Assembly: GCF_014290175.1 (NCBI RefSeq)
Contig: NZ_JACOOR010000006.1
Coordinates: 186,001-250,000 of the forward strand
Length of the DNA stretch: 64,000 bases
Source of the DNA: Anaerosacchariphilus hominis
GTDB lineage: Bacteria; Bacillota; Clostridia; Lachnospirales; Lachnospiraceae
Direction of reading: 5' to 3'
The notes beneath the pieces were generated by a model. The model saw only the letters and a program-made list of their open reading frames with translations. It was not told the DNA's origin and did no database searches. Every line of letters begins with the position of its first letter. The stretch's first letter is position 1. The position numbers were made by a program, and so were the translations under genes. Positions 8,509 to 18,176 of this stretch are shown here, piece after piece.

Positions 8509-10041
8509 TTATCTTCCAACCGAATCAAATTCCTCACAAATCTCCTTGGACGGTGCTTCCGTCAGCAGTGACACGATTACGATGGCCAGGGCCGATACAA
8601 TGAAGGCCGGAAGCAGCTCATAGATGTTCCAGACACCGCCCATGGGACGAACCAGATACTTCCATACAAAGACCATCACGCCGCCTGCAAGCATGCCGGC
8701 CAGAGCGCCCTGCATATTGGTGCGCTTCCAGAACAGCGCGAAGAGCATCAGCGGGCCGAAGGCCGCGCCGAAGCCTGCCCATGCAAAGGATACGATATAG
8801 AATACAGAGCTGTCCGGATTCCATGCCAGGAAAATCGCCACAACGGCAATGCCAATTACGGTCAGACGCGCCGCCATCATGGAAGCCTTTGCACTCATCT
8901 TAATTTTCAGGAAATCCTGCAGCAGGTTCTGGGATACACCGGAAGCTGCCGTCAGAAGCTGGGAGTCCGCTGTGGACATAGTACATGCCAGGATACCGGC
9001 CAAAACCACGCCCGCGATCAGGGAAAGCAGGAAATTATGCTGTCCCAGCAGATGCGCAAAACGAATAATGACAGTCTCGGACTCCGCACTGGTTGCAAAG
9101 GTCGGAATCGCCCCCCGCACAGAAGCCGCGCAGCCAATCACACCGATCAGGATAGCCACTGCCATGGAAATTACAACCCAGATACTGGCAATCCGGCGGG
9201 AAAGGGTCAGTTTATTCTCGTCTTCGATAGCCATAAAACGAAGCAGGATATGAGGCATCCCGAAATACCCCAGTCCCCACGCCATGGTAGATACAATCGT
9301 CAGCAGGCTGTAAGGACTTGCCGTATTGGTGGCGCTATCGTGCATCTGAGTCATGGACAGGAAGCCCGCCAGAGAATGGGCATTGTCCATAACAGCCCCC
9401 CAGCCGCCCGCTAGGTGAATGCCGTAAAACACGATTACCACCAGCGAAATCGTCATAACAATACTCTGAATCAGGTCCGTGGTGGACACCGCCATAAAGC
9501 CGCCCAGAACTGTGTAACCCACAATAACAACAGCCCCCACGATCATAGCCACATGATAATTCACACCGAACAGGCTGGAAAACAGGGTTCCGATAGCCTT
9601 AAATCCTGACGCCGTATAGGGAATAAAGAAAATCAGAATCACAATGGCCGCGATACACATGAGAATATTCTTCTCATCCCGGAATCTTCTGGAGAAGAAA
9701 TCCGGAATCGTGATGGCATTGCATTTTACTGAATAGCGGCGCAGGCGCTTCGCCACAATGAGCCAGTTGAGATAAGTTCCCAGGCCCAGACCGATGGCGG
9801 TCCATCCCGCGTCTGAGATACCGGTCAGATAAGCGACACCCGGCAGACCCATCAGGAGCCAGCTGCTCATATCCGACGCCTCCGCGCTCATCGCCGTTAC
9901 CAGCGGGCCTAATTTCCGTCCGCCCAGATAAAATTCATCGGCAGAATCGCCGCTGCCCTTCTTGCTGAAATAGAATCCCACATAGACCATTGCGACCAGA
10001 TAAATCACAATCGCAGCGAGAATTCCCACTTGTCCTGTCAT
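8509..10041 (-). CDS. putP: sodium/proline symporter
   Basis: 510 residues from ATG 10041 (GAGGAGG upstream). This is a sodium:solute symporter with about 13 transmembrane segments and PutP-specific stretches: EFYLGGRKLGP, AMSAEASDMSSWLLMGLPG and the proline-type TM region RRYSVKCNAITIPDFFSRRF. It imports proline using the sodium gradient. It is monocistronic with a good promoter about 70 bp upstream. Proline import could feed Stickland metabolism or osmoprotection. Confidence 0.92.
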   Translation of the reverse strand: MTGQVGILAAIVIYLVAMVYVGFYFSKKGSGDSADEFYLGGRKLGPLVTAMSAEASDMSSWLLMGLPGVAYLTGISDAGWTAIGLGLGTYLNWLIVAKRLRRYSVKCNAITIPDFFSRRFRDEKNILMCIAAIVILIFFIPYTASGFKAIGTLFSSLFGVNYHVAMIVGAVVIVGYTVLGGFMAVSTTDLIQSIVMTISLVVIVFYGIHLAGGWGAVMDNAHSLAGFLSMTQMHDSATNTASPYSLLTIVSTMAWGLGYFGMPHILLRFMAIEDENKLTLSRRIASIWVVISMAVAILIGVIGCAASVRGAIPTFATSAESETVIIRFAHLLGQHNFLLSLIAGVVLAGILACTMSTADSQLLTAASGVSQNLLQDFLKIKMSAKASMMAARLTVIGIAVVAIFLAWNPDSSVFYIVSFAWAGFGAAFGPLMLFALFWKRTNMQGALAGMLAGGVMVFVWKYLVRPMGGVWNIYELLPAFIVSALAIVIVSLLTEAPSKEICEEFDSVGR

Positions 10042-10108
10042 AGTTACTTCCTCCTCATTTGTCTTACAATCACAGAGGCAGTTCTTGCCTGCCCCGCACA
10101 TGAGGCTT

Positions 10109-10137
10109 ATTATAGCACAGCAAAAAATGGACTACAA
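10109..10137 (-). promoter_or_regulatory. putP promoter, with the AT-rich 10042-10350 intergenic region
   Basis: On the minus strand TTGTAG (10137-10132), a 17-bp spacer and TATAAT (10114-10109). The rest of the 309-bp gap to the TetR gene is AT-rich; I see no gene or clear terminator in it. Confidence 0.6.
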
Positions 10138-10350
10138 TGCAGAACAAAGTATAGAACGAATCCCGTACTATTCTTTCATAAAATATATATTTTCATTGGT
10201 TTTAAAGTATTTTTATACTAGACGACAGTTCAGAAACTCAGATATACAAAGAATAAATTTTAAAATAGACTCATGATTTCAGAATGTTTCGCCTGCGGCG
10301 GGCCGCTTTATCGGCCCCTGCAGCTCTGCCGCATTACCCTTTCCAATCAT

Positions 10351-10944
10351 TCAATTCTTCCGGGGCAGAAAGCTCCCCAGGAACACCGGCAGCACCCGCC
10401 CACTGTACTCCACCAGGGAATACTCCCCGGCGCAGAGACACCAGTCGTACAGAAGGGCCCGTTCACACAGGGCATAGAGCTTCACCATCTCGCTGACGCT
10501 GGAGCTCCGGCTCAGTTCCCCGTTCTCCCGGCCTCCGGCAATGATTTTCCGCAGAAGCTTATAGTAAATCCGGTTGTGATCCAGCAGATGCTTCTCGCCG
10601 CTGGTGGTCAGCTGGGTAGAATAAAGCCGGGCCAGCAGATCCAGAGAAATACTGTCCTCGATCATTTTAAACAGCTCCTGATTCAGGAAAAGCAGCTGAT
10701 CCATGGCCGTCATTTCTGGCGTCAGCTCCTCCATCAGCTCCTCATACTTTTCGTCGAAGAGGGAGCTTAAGGTGGAAAGAAGGGCGTCCTTGCCGTCGAA
10801 ATAGTGATAGAAGGAGCCTTTGGATGTGCCGGACAGGGCGATGATCTCCTCCACAGTGGTATCCTCATAGCCCTGCTCATAGAAAAGCTTCCAGGCTGCA
10901 TTGACGATTTTTCCTCTTGTATTTCTCGCGTTCTTCTTTGCCAT
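10351..10944 (-). CDS. TetR/AcrR family transcriptional regulator
   Basis: 197 residues if started at ATG 10944, which has AGGAGG at 9 nt; a second ATG at 10950 is too close to the same site. The N-terminal helix-turn-helix is classic for TetR (ATTVEEI-like DTTVEEIIALSGTSKGSFYHYF, about residues 25-50). The C-terminal ligand domain is helical and not recognisable as to ligand. It is the last gene after add, 22 bp downstream, and may control this salvage group or a distant target. Confidence 0.9.
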   Translation of the reverse strand: MAKKNARNTRGKIVNAAWKLFYEQGYEDTTVEEIIALSGTSKGSFYHYFDGKDALLSTLSSLFDEKYEELMEELTPEMTAMDQLLFLNQELFKMIEDSISLDLLARLYSTQLTTSGEKHLLDHNRIYYKLLRKIIAGGRENGELSRSSSVSEMVKLYALCERALLYDWCLCAGEYSLVEYSGRVLPVFLGSFLPRKN

Positions 10945-10966
10945 TTCCATTCTCCTCCTGCCCGTG

Positions 10967-11953
10967 CTACAGGCAAACTTTCCCGATCACATCTTTCAGC
11001 CTCCACCGCTCCTCTGCCGTCAGGAAAGCCGCGTCCGCCGCGTTCAGAAGCAGGGCCTTTCGCTCCTCCGGCCTCATGCCCAGTTTCTGGGTCAACAGAG
11101 CGAATTCCTTCTCTATGGTAGTATCGGACACTGTCATATTGTCCGTATTCACCGTCACGGCCAGTCCCTGCCGCAGGAAGTCCAGCACCGGATGTTCTGA
11201 GACAGAAGCCACCGCTTTCGTCTGTACATTACTGCTGGGACACATTTCCAGGGGAACCTGCTCCCGCTTAAGGCGCTCAAGCAGCTCCGGATTCTCCGCT
11301 GCACGGACCCCATGGCCGATCCGGCCGGCCCCAAAGTCCAGTGCCGTCTCGATGCTCTCCGGCCCGTCAGCCTCTCCTGCGTGAATCGTAAAGGGCACCC
11401 CAAGCTCTCTGGCCAGTCTGAAAATATCCGCGAAGTCTGCCGTTGGATACAGGGCCTCCGCCCCGGCCAGATCCACCGCCGCCACGCCCCGACCCAGAAA
11501 AGCCGCCGCTGTCCGCACTGTACACAGGTTCTCTTCCCGATTATCCGCTCCCCGCATACAACACAAAATCAGCTTACACTTGAAAAAGGAGCCTGCCAGC
11601 GCCTCCTGCATACCAGTCAGGGCCGCCTTCACCACCTGCTCCTGGGTCAGACCCTTTTTCCGGTGAAGCTGGGGCGCAAAGCGGATTTCCGCGTAAAGCA
11701 TCCCCTGTTCCTTTAGGGAGCTCACCAGGATATACATGGCCTTCCGCAGGGCCTCCTTTGTCTGAAGCACCTGCAGCGGCAGATCAAACTTTTCCAGATA
11801 TTCGTTCAGGCTTCCGCAGTCTGCCGGTGCGGTCAGAAAGAGCTTCAGCTCATCCGGTTCCCGGCTCGGAAGCAGGATTCCCTGCTCCTGCGCCAGCTCC
11901 AACACTGTGCGCGGAAGCAGGGAACCATCAAAATGCAAATGCAAATCTATCAT
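10967..11953 (-). CDS. add: adenosine deaminase
   Basis: 328 residues with the metal and catalytic motifs of adenosine deaminase: His5 and His7 (DLHLHFDG), a HAGEA motif with the catalytic His/Glu, and NTDNMTVSD with the zinc Asp. It deaminates adenosine and deoxyadenosine to inosine forms in purine salvage. It lies 51 bp downstream of the transaldolase-like gene, and cdd is in the same gene group, which supports nucleoside salvage. Confidence 0.93.
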   Translation of the reverse strand: MIDLHLHFDGSLLPRTVLELAQEQGILLPSREPDELKLFLTAPADCGSLNEYLEKFDLPLQVLQTKEALRKAMYILVSSLKEQGMLYAEIRFAPQLHRKKGLTQEQVVKAALTGMQEALAGSFFKCKLILCCMRGADNREENLCTVRTAAAFLGRGVAAVDLAGAEALYPTADFADIFRLARELGVPFTIHAGEADGPESIETALDFGAGRIGHGVRAAENPELLERLKREQVPLEMCPSSNVQTKAVASVSEHPVLDFLRQGLAVTVNTDNMTVSDTTIEKEFALLTQKLGMRPEERKALLLNAADAAFLTAEERWRLKDVIGKVCL

Positions 11954-12004
11954 AAGATTTCCTCTTACACACCTTATCTCTTATCGCCATCCACCTGTCA
12001 GCCA

Positions 12005-12682
12005 TCAGCCGCAGTCCAGCATGGTCTTTCCTTTTCCACAGACCTTCTCGAAGTCCTTGCGGAACACATTCAGGGCCGCCGTTACAGAATCATTCTTAAT
12101 CAGCAGATCCAGTACGTCCGGGGAAATCGTAGTGGCTCCGATACCGTACTCGCACAGGGTAATAACCTGACGGGAGTTCTTGAAGCTGGCTGCCAGCACC
12201 TCGGTCTTGAAGCCGTAGTTGCGAAACATGTCGTGGATCTCCTTTGCGGTACGCACACCATCGGAACCCAGATTGTCAATCCGGTTGATATAGGGTGCCA
12301 CATACTGGGCGCCTGCTTTGGCTGCCAGGAATGCCTGCATCTGGGTGTAGATGGCGGTAGCTGTAACGTTAATGCCTGCTGCTGCCAGGATCCGGATGGC
12401 CTTCAGTCCTTCTTTGGTGGTGGGAATCTTGATAAAGGTATCGTCGCCCAGCTCCTTGCGGATCTTATAGGCCTCCTCCACCATGCCGTCCGCCAGGTCG
12501 CTTAAAACCTGCACGTGGAGCTCGCCTTCCTCGATGAAATCACGGATCTCCTTCAGCACCTCGTAGGGCGGGCGCTTTTCCTTGGCCAGAATGGTCGGAT
12601 TACAGGTTACGCCGTCCATGGGGAAATACTCATACATAGAACGGATGTCGTTGATGTTCGCGTTATCAATAATCAGTTTCAT
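12005..12682 (-). CDS. transaldolase-like / fructose-6-phosphate aldolase family protein
   Basis: 225 residues, the size of the short TalC/FSA-type transaldolase family. The Schiff-base lysine sits in IKIPTTKEG and the family motifs DGVTCNPT and AQYVAPYINRID are present. It either transfers dihydroxyacetone units (transaldolase) or cleaves fructose-6-phosphate; sequence alone does not settle this. A dedicated promoter overlaps the 3' end of the upstream membrane gene. With cdd and add nearby it may process pentose from nucleosides. Confidence 0.88.
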   Translation of the reverse strand: MKLIIDNANINDIRSMYEYFPMDGVTCNPTILAKEKRPPYEVLKEIRDFIEEGELHVQVLSDLADGMVEEAYKIRKELGDDTFIKIPTTKEGLKAIRILAAAGINVTATAIYTQMQAFLAAKAGAQYVAPYINRIDNLGSDGVRTAKEIHDMFRNYGFKTEVLAASFKNSRQVITLCEYGIGATTISPDVLDLLIKNDSVTAALNVFRKDFEKVCGKGKTMLDCG

Positions 12683-12711
12683 AATGTTTCTCCTCCTCTT
12701 CTGATTTTTTC

Positions 12712-12740
12712 ATTATAATACATTTCATTTCATTTTACAA
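12712..12740 (-). promoter_or_regulatory. promoter for the transaldolase-like gene
   Basis: TTGTAA (12740-12735), 17-bp spacer, TATAAT (12717-12712) on the minus strand, partly inside the end of the upstream gene. This suggests that the aldolase, add and tetR genes can be expressed apart from the upstream genes. Confidence 0.6.
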
Positions 12741-14790
12741 CATTGTATCCATCACTTCTGTTTCGTTTCCAATCCTGTAACCAGAAGATCACCGCCAGCG
12801 CCTCAAAAGCAATCAGGATGGGATAGGCTCCCGACAGATACCAGTACAGAATAGCGTTCCAGCCGGAGATCTCCGAGTAGGAGATACCGCCCAGAAGTAC
12901 AAAATAGCTGGCCAGCAGGGCCGACAGCACCAGCCACACGGACAGATCTCTGTCGTCCGTATCCTTCACCTTTGCCAGGCGTCGTTTCACCATGCGGACG
13001 CACAGCAGCACATAGGCCAGGGCCCCCGCCGCAGCCACGACAGCTCCGGTGTAGTGGTAAATCAGACGGATGCCATTCAGCACCTCGCCCTTATAGTTAA
13101 TCTCCGCCAGCAGTCCGTGACGCTCGGGCACATCCCAGTACCAGTCCAGGTTCAGGCAGGAGGTATCGCTCTCCACGCGGGTCACCTGATCCGACAACTC
13201 GTAAGAATCCAGAGGTTCGCCGTTTCGATAGGCCTTCAGATATACGATCTGAGGCTTGTCCTCCACGGAAAGCTTCAGGGAAAAACGGCACTGTTCGCTG
13301 CCGGGCGCTGTGATGCCCTGTCCCGCCAGATAAGCCGCGATATCGTCGCTCTCGGTAAACTCCGCAGTGGCAAGCACCGTGCCGTCGGGAAGCTCCGCCT
13401 GCAGAGTCACGCCGTCCATGCCCTCATAGGAGGCATACCAGCCCGCCATTTCGATGAGATCCGACTCATACCAGACCGCCTTGTCCCCTGTCATCCGCTC
13501 AAACAGCGGGATGCCGCCGTTCTCATCAGGCTCGCTGTAGAGATAGACCAGGGTCTTCATTTCGTCATAGGTGGCAGTGTATCCAATGGCTTTTCCAAGG
13601 GCCCCAAAAAGATCCCCCAGATAGCCCTTCCGCCAGGGAGACATGTAGGTGGAAGGCATAGTCGCCTGCCGTGTGAGCCGTCCCTCGTCCATGGCTGTCT
13701 CCAGCTCGTCCCGGATCTGCAGGCAGACCTGATTCACCGTCTCCCCGTCTGTATAGTACCCGGCCTGCTCCAGGGCTGTACGGAAGATCCAGAAGACCCA
13801 GCCGTCCCGCACCTCCCAGTCCTTTTCATTCTCCTCGGAACCGGCCCAGTAGAGGCGGCTGCTCCGGATATAGGGCTCCAGTTTCTTTAAGGTGGGGCAC
13901 TCGTCGCACATCCGCGCCACCTTCTCCCGGGTCATGGTGACGCCCGGAATATCCTCCTCCGGCTTCACCGCCATCATGCTTTTATACATTTCCGCAAATC
14001 CGCCCTTCTGAAGCTCGTTGGTCAGACGGATATTATAATGACTGTAATTTTCCCGGGCGATCAGCCGGCCAGCTCCCCAGATGCAGAAGAAGGGCAGAAG
14101 GACCAGCGCCGCCTTCACCGCATACTCCTTTGCGCGCTCCTTTTTCCAGAGCAGGAACATGCTCCCCAGATACACCAGCACAAAGACGATGAGGAAGGGC
14201 TCCACCCAGATGGCGTCCTCCCGGGTGTAGAAAAAGGTAACCATGCCCACTGCCGCTGTCAGAAGCCACAGAAACTGCTTTTTCACCGGTTCCTTCCGCC
14301 GCAGCCACAGAGCCAGGAGCCCCCCGAAGATCAGCAGCACCTGTATATAGGAAATACTGTTCCGGTACACTCTCTGGAATGCCTGCACCGAATAGGACAC
14401 CGGATTCCACAGAAGGGCCAGATACAGGAGCATGCTGTACCGGTACTTCTTTACCAGGGGCCGCAGGGCATAGACGAAAATCATGCAGCTGACCGTGTAA
14501 AGCAGGGCTGTCACATTCAGATAGGACAGATGTAAAAAGTTAATGACCGCCAGATACAGCGGAAAAAACATGCCCTTGGTCAGGGTCAGGTCATTGTATT
14601 CCCCCAGCCACTGGCCATTTCTCAGGGTATCCGCCAGGTGTACCATGATCCAGTCGTCATGGATGCCCTTGGGCACCGCCATAATGGGCAGATTGTATAC
14701 CAGAAACTGCTTGATTCCTCCGAAGAAAACCAGCAGAAGAAAAAAGCACAGCTCCTTCTGTCTCAGGGACAGCTTTTTCCAGCCTTTCAT
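12730..14790 (-). CDS. large polytopic membrane protein, possibly GT-C-like
   Basis: 686 residues, not assigned to a named family. It has a TM segment near residue 20, then an extracytoplasmic loop containing an acidic HDDW motif, about eight TM segments to residue 250, a large soluble domain (about 260-580) and further C-terminal TM segments. A DD-containing first loop plus many TM helices is the layout of GT-C glycosyltransferases, which use polyprenyl-phosphate sugars, so this is a plausible but unproven role. Its start overlaps the cdd stop as ATGA. Confidence 0.75.
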   Translation of the reverse strand: MKGWKKLSLRQKELCFFLLLVFFGGIKQFLVYNLPIMAVPKGIHDDWIMVHLADTLRNGQWLGEYNDLTLTKGMFFPLYLAVINFLHLSYLNVTALLYTVSCMIFVYALRPLVKKYRYSMLLYLALLWNPVSYSVQAFQRVYRNSISYIQVLLIFGGLLALWLRRKEPVKKQFLWLLTAAVGMVTFFYTREDAIWVEPFLIVFVLVYLGSMFLLWKKERAKEYAVKAALVLLPFFCIWGAGRLIARENYSHYNIRLTNELQKGGFAEMYKSMMAVKPEEDIPGVTMTREKVARMCDECPTLKKLEPYIRSSRLYWAGSEENEKDWEVRDGWVFWIFRTALEQAGYYTDGETVNQVCLQIRDELETAMDEGRLTRQATMPSTYMSPWRKGYLGDLFGALGKAIGYTATYDEMKTLVYLYSEPDENGGIPLFERMTGDKAVWYESDLIEMAGWYASYEGMDGVTLQAELPDGTVLATAEFTESDDIAAYLAGQGITAPGSEQCRFSLKLSVEDKPQIVYLKAYRNGEPLDSYELSDQVTRVESDTSCLNLDWYWDVPERHGLLAEINYKGEVLNGIRLIYHYTGAVVAAAGALAYVLLCVRMVKRRLAKVKDTDDRDLSVWLVLSALLASYFVLLGGISYSEISGWNAILYWYLSGAYPILIAFEALAVIFWLQDWKRNRSDGYNVVK

Positions 14791-15257
14791 CCTTCACATT
14801 CCTCCTTCAGGTCTCCCGGTCCAAAGCCGAAGGGCAGAAGCTCCTTCAGCCGGAATTCCTGTGTCTCGTCGGTTCCGGCTCCCAGCAGGATCCGGAAGCC
14901 TTCCGGATCGCAGAATTCCGCCATCACCTGACGGCATACGCCGCAGGGAGCGGTAAAGGCAGGATGCCCTTTCTCCGGTCCGCCTGCGATGGCGATGGCC
15001 CGAAAGCTCCTTTTCCCCTCGCTGACCGCCTTGGCAAAGGCTGTCCGCTCGGCGCAGATCCCCGGCGTAAAGGCCGCGTTCTCGATATTACAGCCTGTAT
15101 ACACGCTGCCGTCCCCGCAGAGCAGGGCCGCTCCCACCCGAAAATGGGAATAGGGGCTGTAGGAACGCTCTCTGGCCTCCAACGCCAGCCTCATCAGCCT
15201 TTCGTCCATCTTACCGTCCATGCTTTTCCCTGTGTTCTCCTCTGTATTCCCCTTCAT
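14787..15257 (-). CDS. cdd: cytidine deaminase
   Basis: 156 residues; the catalytic zinc motifs are CAERTAF and PCGVCRQ, with CNIENAAF for substrate binding. It deaminates cytidine and deoxycytidine. The first 20 residues are a polar extension beyond the usual start (which would be near MDERLM), but GGAGG lies at good spacing before ATG 15257. It follows the GNAT gene by 17 bp and overlaps the membrane-protein start by 4 bp. Confidence 0.93.
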   Translation of the reverse strand: MKGNTEENTGKSMDGKMDERLMRLALEARERSYSPYSHFRVGAALLCGDGSVYTGCNIENAAFTPGICAERTAFAKAVSEGKRSFRAIAIAGGPEKGHPAFTAPCGVCRQVMAEFCDPEGFRILLGAGTDETQEFRLKELLPFGFGPGDLKEECEG

Positions 15258-15274
15258 TCCGGCTTCCTCCCCGC

Positions 15275-15718
15275 TTATCGGTCCAGCACCATCTGATCAT
15301 ACTCCAGGAATGAAAAGCCCAGATGCTCATAGAGCCGCACGGCCTTCTCATTGCTCCGGGTCACCTCCAGGCGGAAACGGCGCGCCTGGGGCTTCGCCTT
15401 CATGATTTCCTCAAAAAAGCGGGTGCCGTAGCCCTTTCCCCGGGCCTCCTCCTTTAAAAACAGCTCCTCAAACATGAGGCAGCGGCCGCCCACCTCGCAG
15501 GCGTAATACTCGGTGATGTAGGCGAAACCCACGATGCTGTCTCCCTCCGTCAGCACAAAGCCCTCCAGAACCGGATCCGGGCTCACCGCATCCGCGAAGG
15601 TCTGCTCCAGCCGCTCCCGGGGGACCGAATGGCAGACCGCCTCGCTGTGATAAAACTGCTCCACCATTTCCAGCACCTGATCGTGCATTTCCATGGTCAT
15701 TTTCTTTAACTGAAACAT
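15275..15718 (-). CDS. GNAT family N-acetyltransferase
   Basis: 147 residues with the GNAT fold; the acetyl-CoA-binding motif is in EEARGKGYGTRFFEEI and the C-terminal motif in NEKAVRLYEHLGF. It transfers an acetyl group from acetyl-CoA to an amine; the substrate is unknown. It appears to be first in the operon with cdd. Confidence 0.88.
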   Translation of the reverse strand: MFQLKKMTMEMHDQVLEMVEQFYHSEAVCHSVPRERLEQTFADAVSPDPVLEGFVLTEGDSIVGFAYITEYYACEVGGRCLMFEELFLKEEARGKGYGTRFFEEIMKAKPQARRFRLEVTRSNEKAVRLYEHLGFSFLEYDQMVLDR

Positions 15719-15777
15719 GCTTTTTCTTCTCCCTTAAAAATCCGAATACGGAAATCCCATGATTTCCTGTGGTGATA

Positions 15778-15819
15778 CAAAAAGGACGGAGAAAGCTTTG
15801 CCGGCTTCCCCGCCCTTCA
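15778..15819 (-). terminator. terminator of polyol module 1
   Basis: On the minus strand a 13-14 bp imperfect stem (AAGGGCGGGGAAGC with GCTTTCTCCGTCCTT) followed by TTTTT lies about 50 nt after the last stop of the operon. Confidence 0.65.
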
Positions 15820-15867
15820 TCTCCGCACCTTGCATTCTAAACGAAAATGCGGAAAACGTCAATGTCT

Positions 15868-16998
15868 TTACAGTAATTCCTGGATCACAACATGCTCCCG
15901 GTTCTGGTGAATCTTCTCCAGATACTTCTCCACGCCCTTCACGATGGGGTCGTCCTTCTGCAGGTCGTTCAGCTCGCAGAAGGTGGTGATGGGATCCTTC
16001 TCCAGCATGGGCTCGCCATTCTTGCCCTGGCGCTCCTCCCAGTAAACCAGAGCTGCCGCAGCTACAAACTGCATGATGCTCGGGTCCTTCTTGTGGTCCA
16101 TGAGGATCCGCATGGGAGTCATGATACGCTCTGTGGGACCCAGCTTCCGGTAGGGAGCCCGGCCATTCTTGATGGTGTAGTCCAGAATGTAGAGATCCTT
16201 GAATTTCTTCAGTGCCTTCTGAGAGAACGCGGTCTGATCCTCCATGGTGATACCGAAGTACTCCATCAGGCAGGGATCCAGCTCTGCCAGCAGCTGATCC
16301 ATGGTATCGGATACGTCCGGATCGATGGCTGCCTCGCCGTATACCTCATAGCCCTTCACATAGCCGCAGTAGGAAATCAGTCCTGCCAGGCAGTTGTAGG
16401 TATAGATCTTACGCTTGAAGAACTTCTCGAAGTCATGAATGGGCACTGCGCCGTTGAAGTCAAACGGGTCTGTAAATTCGTCGCAGTCATAGGGGAAATA
16501 GGTCTCATTCTGGGACAGGATATCCAGTCTGGTTCCGCGGATCACAACAGTGGAACAGAAAATGGCTGTCTGGGATACCACGTAATTCGCCTCGATCTTC
16601 TCATTCTGCATGTGAGTACGCATAACGCGGCCCGGATTGATACCATTCTCGCAGGTGATAACTACGGTGCGCTTCTGCTTGCCCTCCATGCCGGCCTTCA
16701 GCTGCTTTGCCACGTCGCCCAGATTCTGCTCGCCCACTGCGGTGAACACAAAGTCCGCGTCCGCAATGGCTGCCTCCGCCTGCCTGGAATAGGTCTTGTA
16801 TACACGGAAACCGTGGATATAAACCGGCTTGCGATCCATGTGATAGAAATGGATACTGAACGCCCGATCCTCGTCCAGAAGCTTAATCAGCTCCTCATTT
16901 TCCTCGATGAATGTAATCTGATACCCCTTCTCATAAAGATATCTTGCCACATAACCGCGTCCGGACTGTCCGGCGCCGATAACTACTGCCTTCTTCAT
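15868..16998 (-). CDS. mannitol dehydrogenase family protein 1 (mannitol-1-phosphate 5-dehydrogenase-like)
   Basis: 376 residues from ATG 16998, whose first bases overlap the previous stop as ATGA. The N-terminal Rossmann motif is IGAGQSGRGY; the C-terminal half carries the family's KIYTYNCLAG lysine and asparagine region. Family members oxidise polyol phosphates or hexuronate-type substrates with NAD. It is closer to the fourth copy at 25355 than to its two operon neighbours, sharing KRKIYTYN, KGYEVYGEAA and the C-terminal layout. It is the last gene of module 1. Confidence 0.85.
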   Translation of the reverse strand: MKKAVVIGAGQSGRGYVARYLYEKGYQITFIEENEELIKLLDEDRAFSIHFYHMDRKPVYIHGFRVYKTYSRQAEAAIADADFVFTAVGEQNLGDVAKQLKAGMEGKQKRTVVITCENGINPGRVMRTHMQNEKIEANYVVSQTAIFCSTVVIRGTRLDILSQNETYFPYDCDEFTDPFDFNGAVPIHDFEKFFKRKIYTYNCLAGLISYCGYVKGYEVYGEAAIDPDVSDTMDQLLAELDPCLMEYFGITMEDQTAFSQKALKKFKDLYILDYTIKNGRAPYRKLGPTERIMTPMRILMDHKKDPSIMQFVAAAALVYWEERQGKNGEPMLEKDPITTFCELNDLQKDDPIVKGVEKYLEKIHQNREHVVIQELL

Positions 16999-18176
16999 AA
17001 TTTCTGTATCCAACCTTTCTCTTTTAATCGTTCCTGGGCCCTGCGAATCCGTTTTGCTTCTTCTCCCGCCGGATCGAGACCGCAGATTTCTTTTAAGATA
17101 TAATCCGTTCCCTTTTCCCGTCGAAGCTCTGCCAGCCTGCAGGCTGTCTCGTCCTCCGGGTCTTCATAATAAAGAGCCGCCGCGCAGCCCAAGGCAATGG
17201 CGTCTGTGGAAAGTCCCAGCGCCGCTCCCTCCCGCAGGGGCCCGATGAGCCGATCCTCCGGGCTCAGCTTCCGGATGGGATCCCGGCCGATGCGGGTCAG
17301 GGGATCGATGATCAGCGGGTTCCGATTCTTGGCGTCCGCCCGCTCCGCAAAGACCCTCTGCTTCTCCCGATCGATACCCAGACTCTGAACCAGAATCTCG
17401 CTGACCTCCCGGTACAGCTCGTCCAGAATGAGCGCGATCTCCGGATCAGCCGCCGCTTCCGCCACATAGGTCAGGCCCTTCAGCCTGCCCAGATAGCCGA
17501 TGGTGGCGATACTGGTATTCCTCGTATAGAGCTTCTGCCGAAGCAGTGATCCGAAGTCCGGCAGGAACTCGATGCAGGAAAGCTGCGGCAGCTCTCCCTT
17601 CATGCCTTTGGCGTTCACCGGAAGATACAGCACATCCTCAACCCAGGTATCCATGGGGTAATGAAGGGCTGACGGTTCCGGCGCTCCGGTGCCGGAGCAC
17701 ATGACCGCTGACTCCGTAACTCCCGTCAGACGCTCAAAGTCCGCGCGCTCTTTCTGCGTCAGGTGGCCGCATATAGCCTCTTTCAATACTTTTTCCGGCG
17801 CTTTCCAGTTCTCGCAGGTGACGATATTGCTCACATGGGCTTTCCCCATGCTCCGCAGAAGCTGAAAGGCCTTGGCCAGCTCCCCGCCCAGGGCTTCCAG
17901 ATTTTTTCCGCCGCAGGCCGTGAAAATCAGCTCTGTCCTGGCCCACTGTGAGGCCAATGCCTCTGTATCCCTGACAGAAAAAGCCTGTACTTCTGTTTCC
18001 AGCACATTTTTTTCTTCCGCGCCCAGTACATGGATCTCGTATGTCTTACCATGCAGTCGTTGTACCGTAGCGTCTGTCGCTGCAAAGAAGACAGGATCTC
18101 TGCCATCTTCATGGAGCAGTCTGGCCAGAAAACCCCGGCCAATCCGTCCTGCTCCAAGAATGATTACGTTATTCAA
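16995..18176 (-). CDS. mannitol dehydrogenase family protein 2
   Basis: 393 residues, Rossmann motif LGAGRIGRGF, then the dehydrogenase domain with KLYTRNTSIATIGYLG and the catalytic-type lysine. It is a clear paralogue of the next gene upstream (18177): same length and the same blocks (IFTACGGKNLEA, CENW, SAVMCSGTGAPEPS). It starts directly after that gene's stop with no gap and overlaps the following gene by 4 bp, indicating tandem duplication inside the operon. The substrate is presumably a polyol phosphate. Confidence 0.85.
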   Translation of the reverse strand: MNNVIILGAGRIGRGFLARLLHEDGRDPVFFAATDATVQRLHGKTYEIHVLGAEEKNVLETEVQAFSVRDTEALASQWARTELIFTACGGKNLEALGGELAKAFQLLRSMGKAHVSNIVTCENWKAPEKVLKEAICGHLTQKERADFERLTGVTESAVMCSGTGAPEPSALHYPMDTWVEDVLYLPVNAKGMKGELPQLSCIEFLPDFGSLLRQKLYTRNTSIATIGYLGRLKGLTYVAEAAADPEIALILDELYREVSEILVQSLGIDREKQRVFAERADAKNRNPLIIDPLTRIGRDPIRKLSPEDRLIGPLREGAALGLSTDAIALGCAAALYYEDPEDETACRLAELRREKGTDYILKEICGLDPAGEEAKRIRRAQERLKEKGWIQKL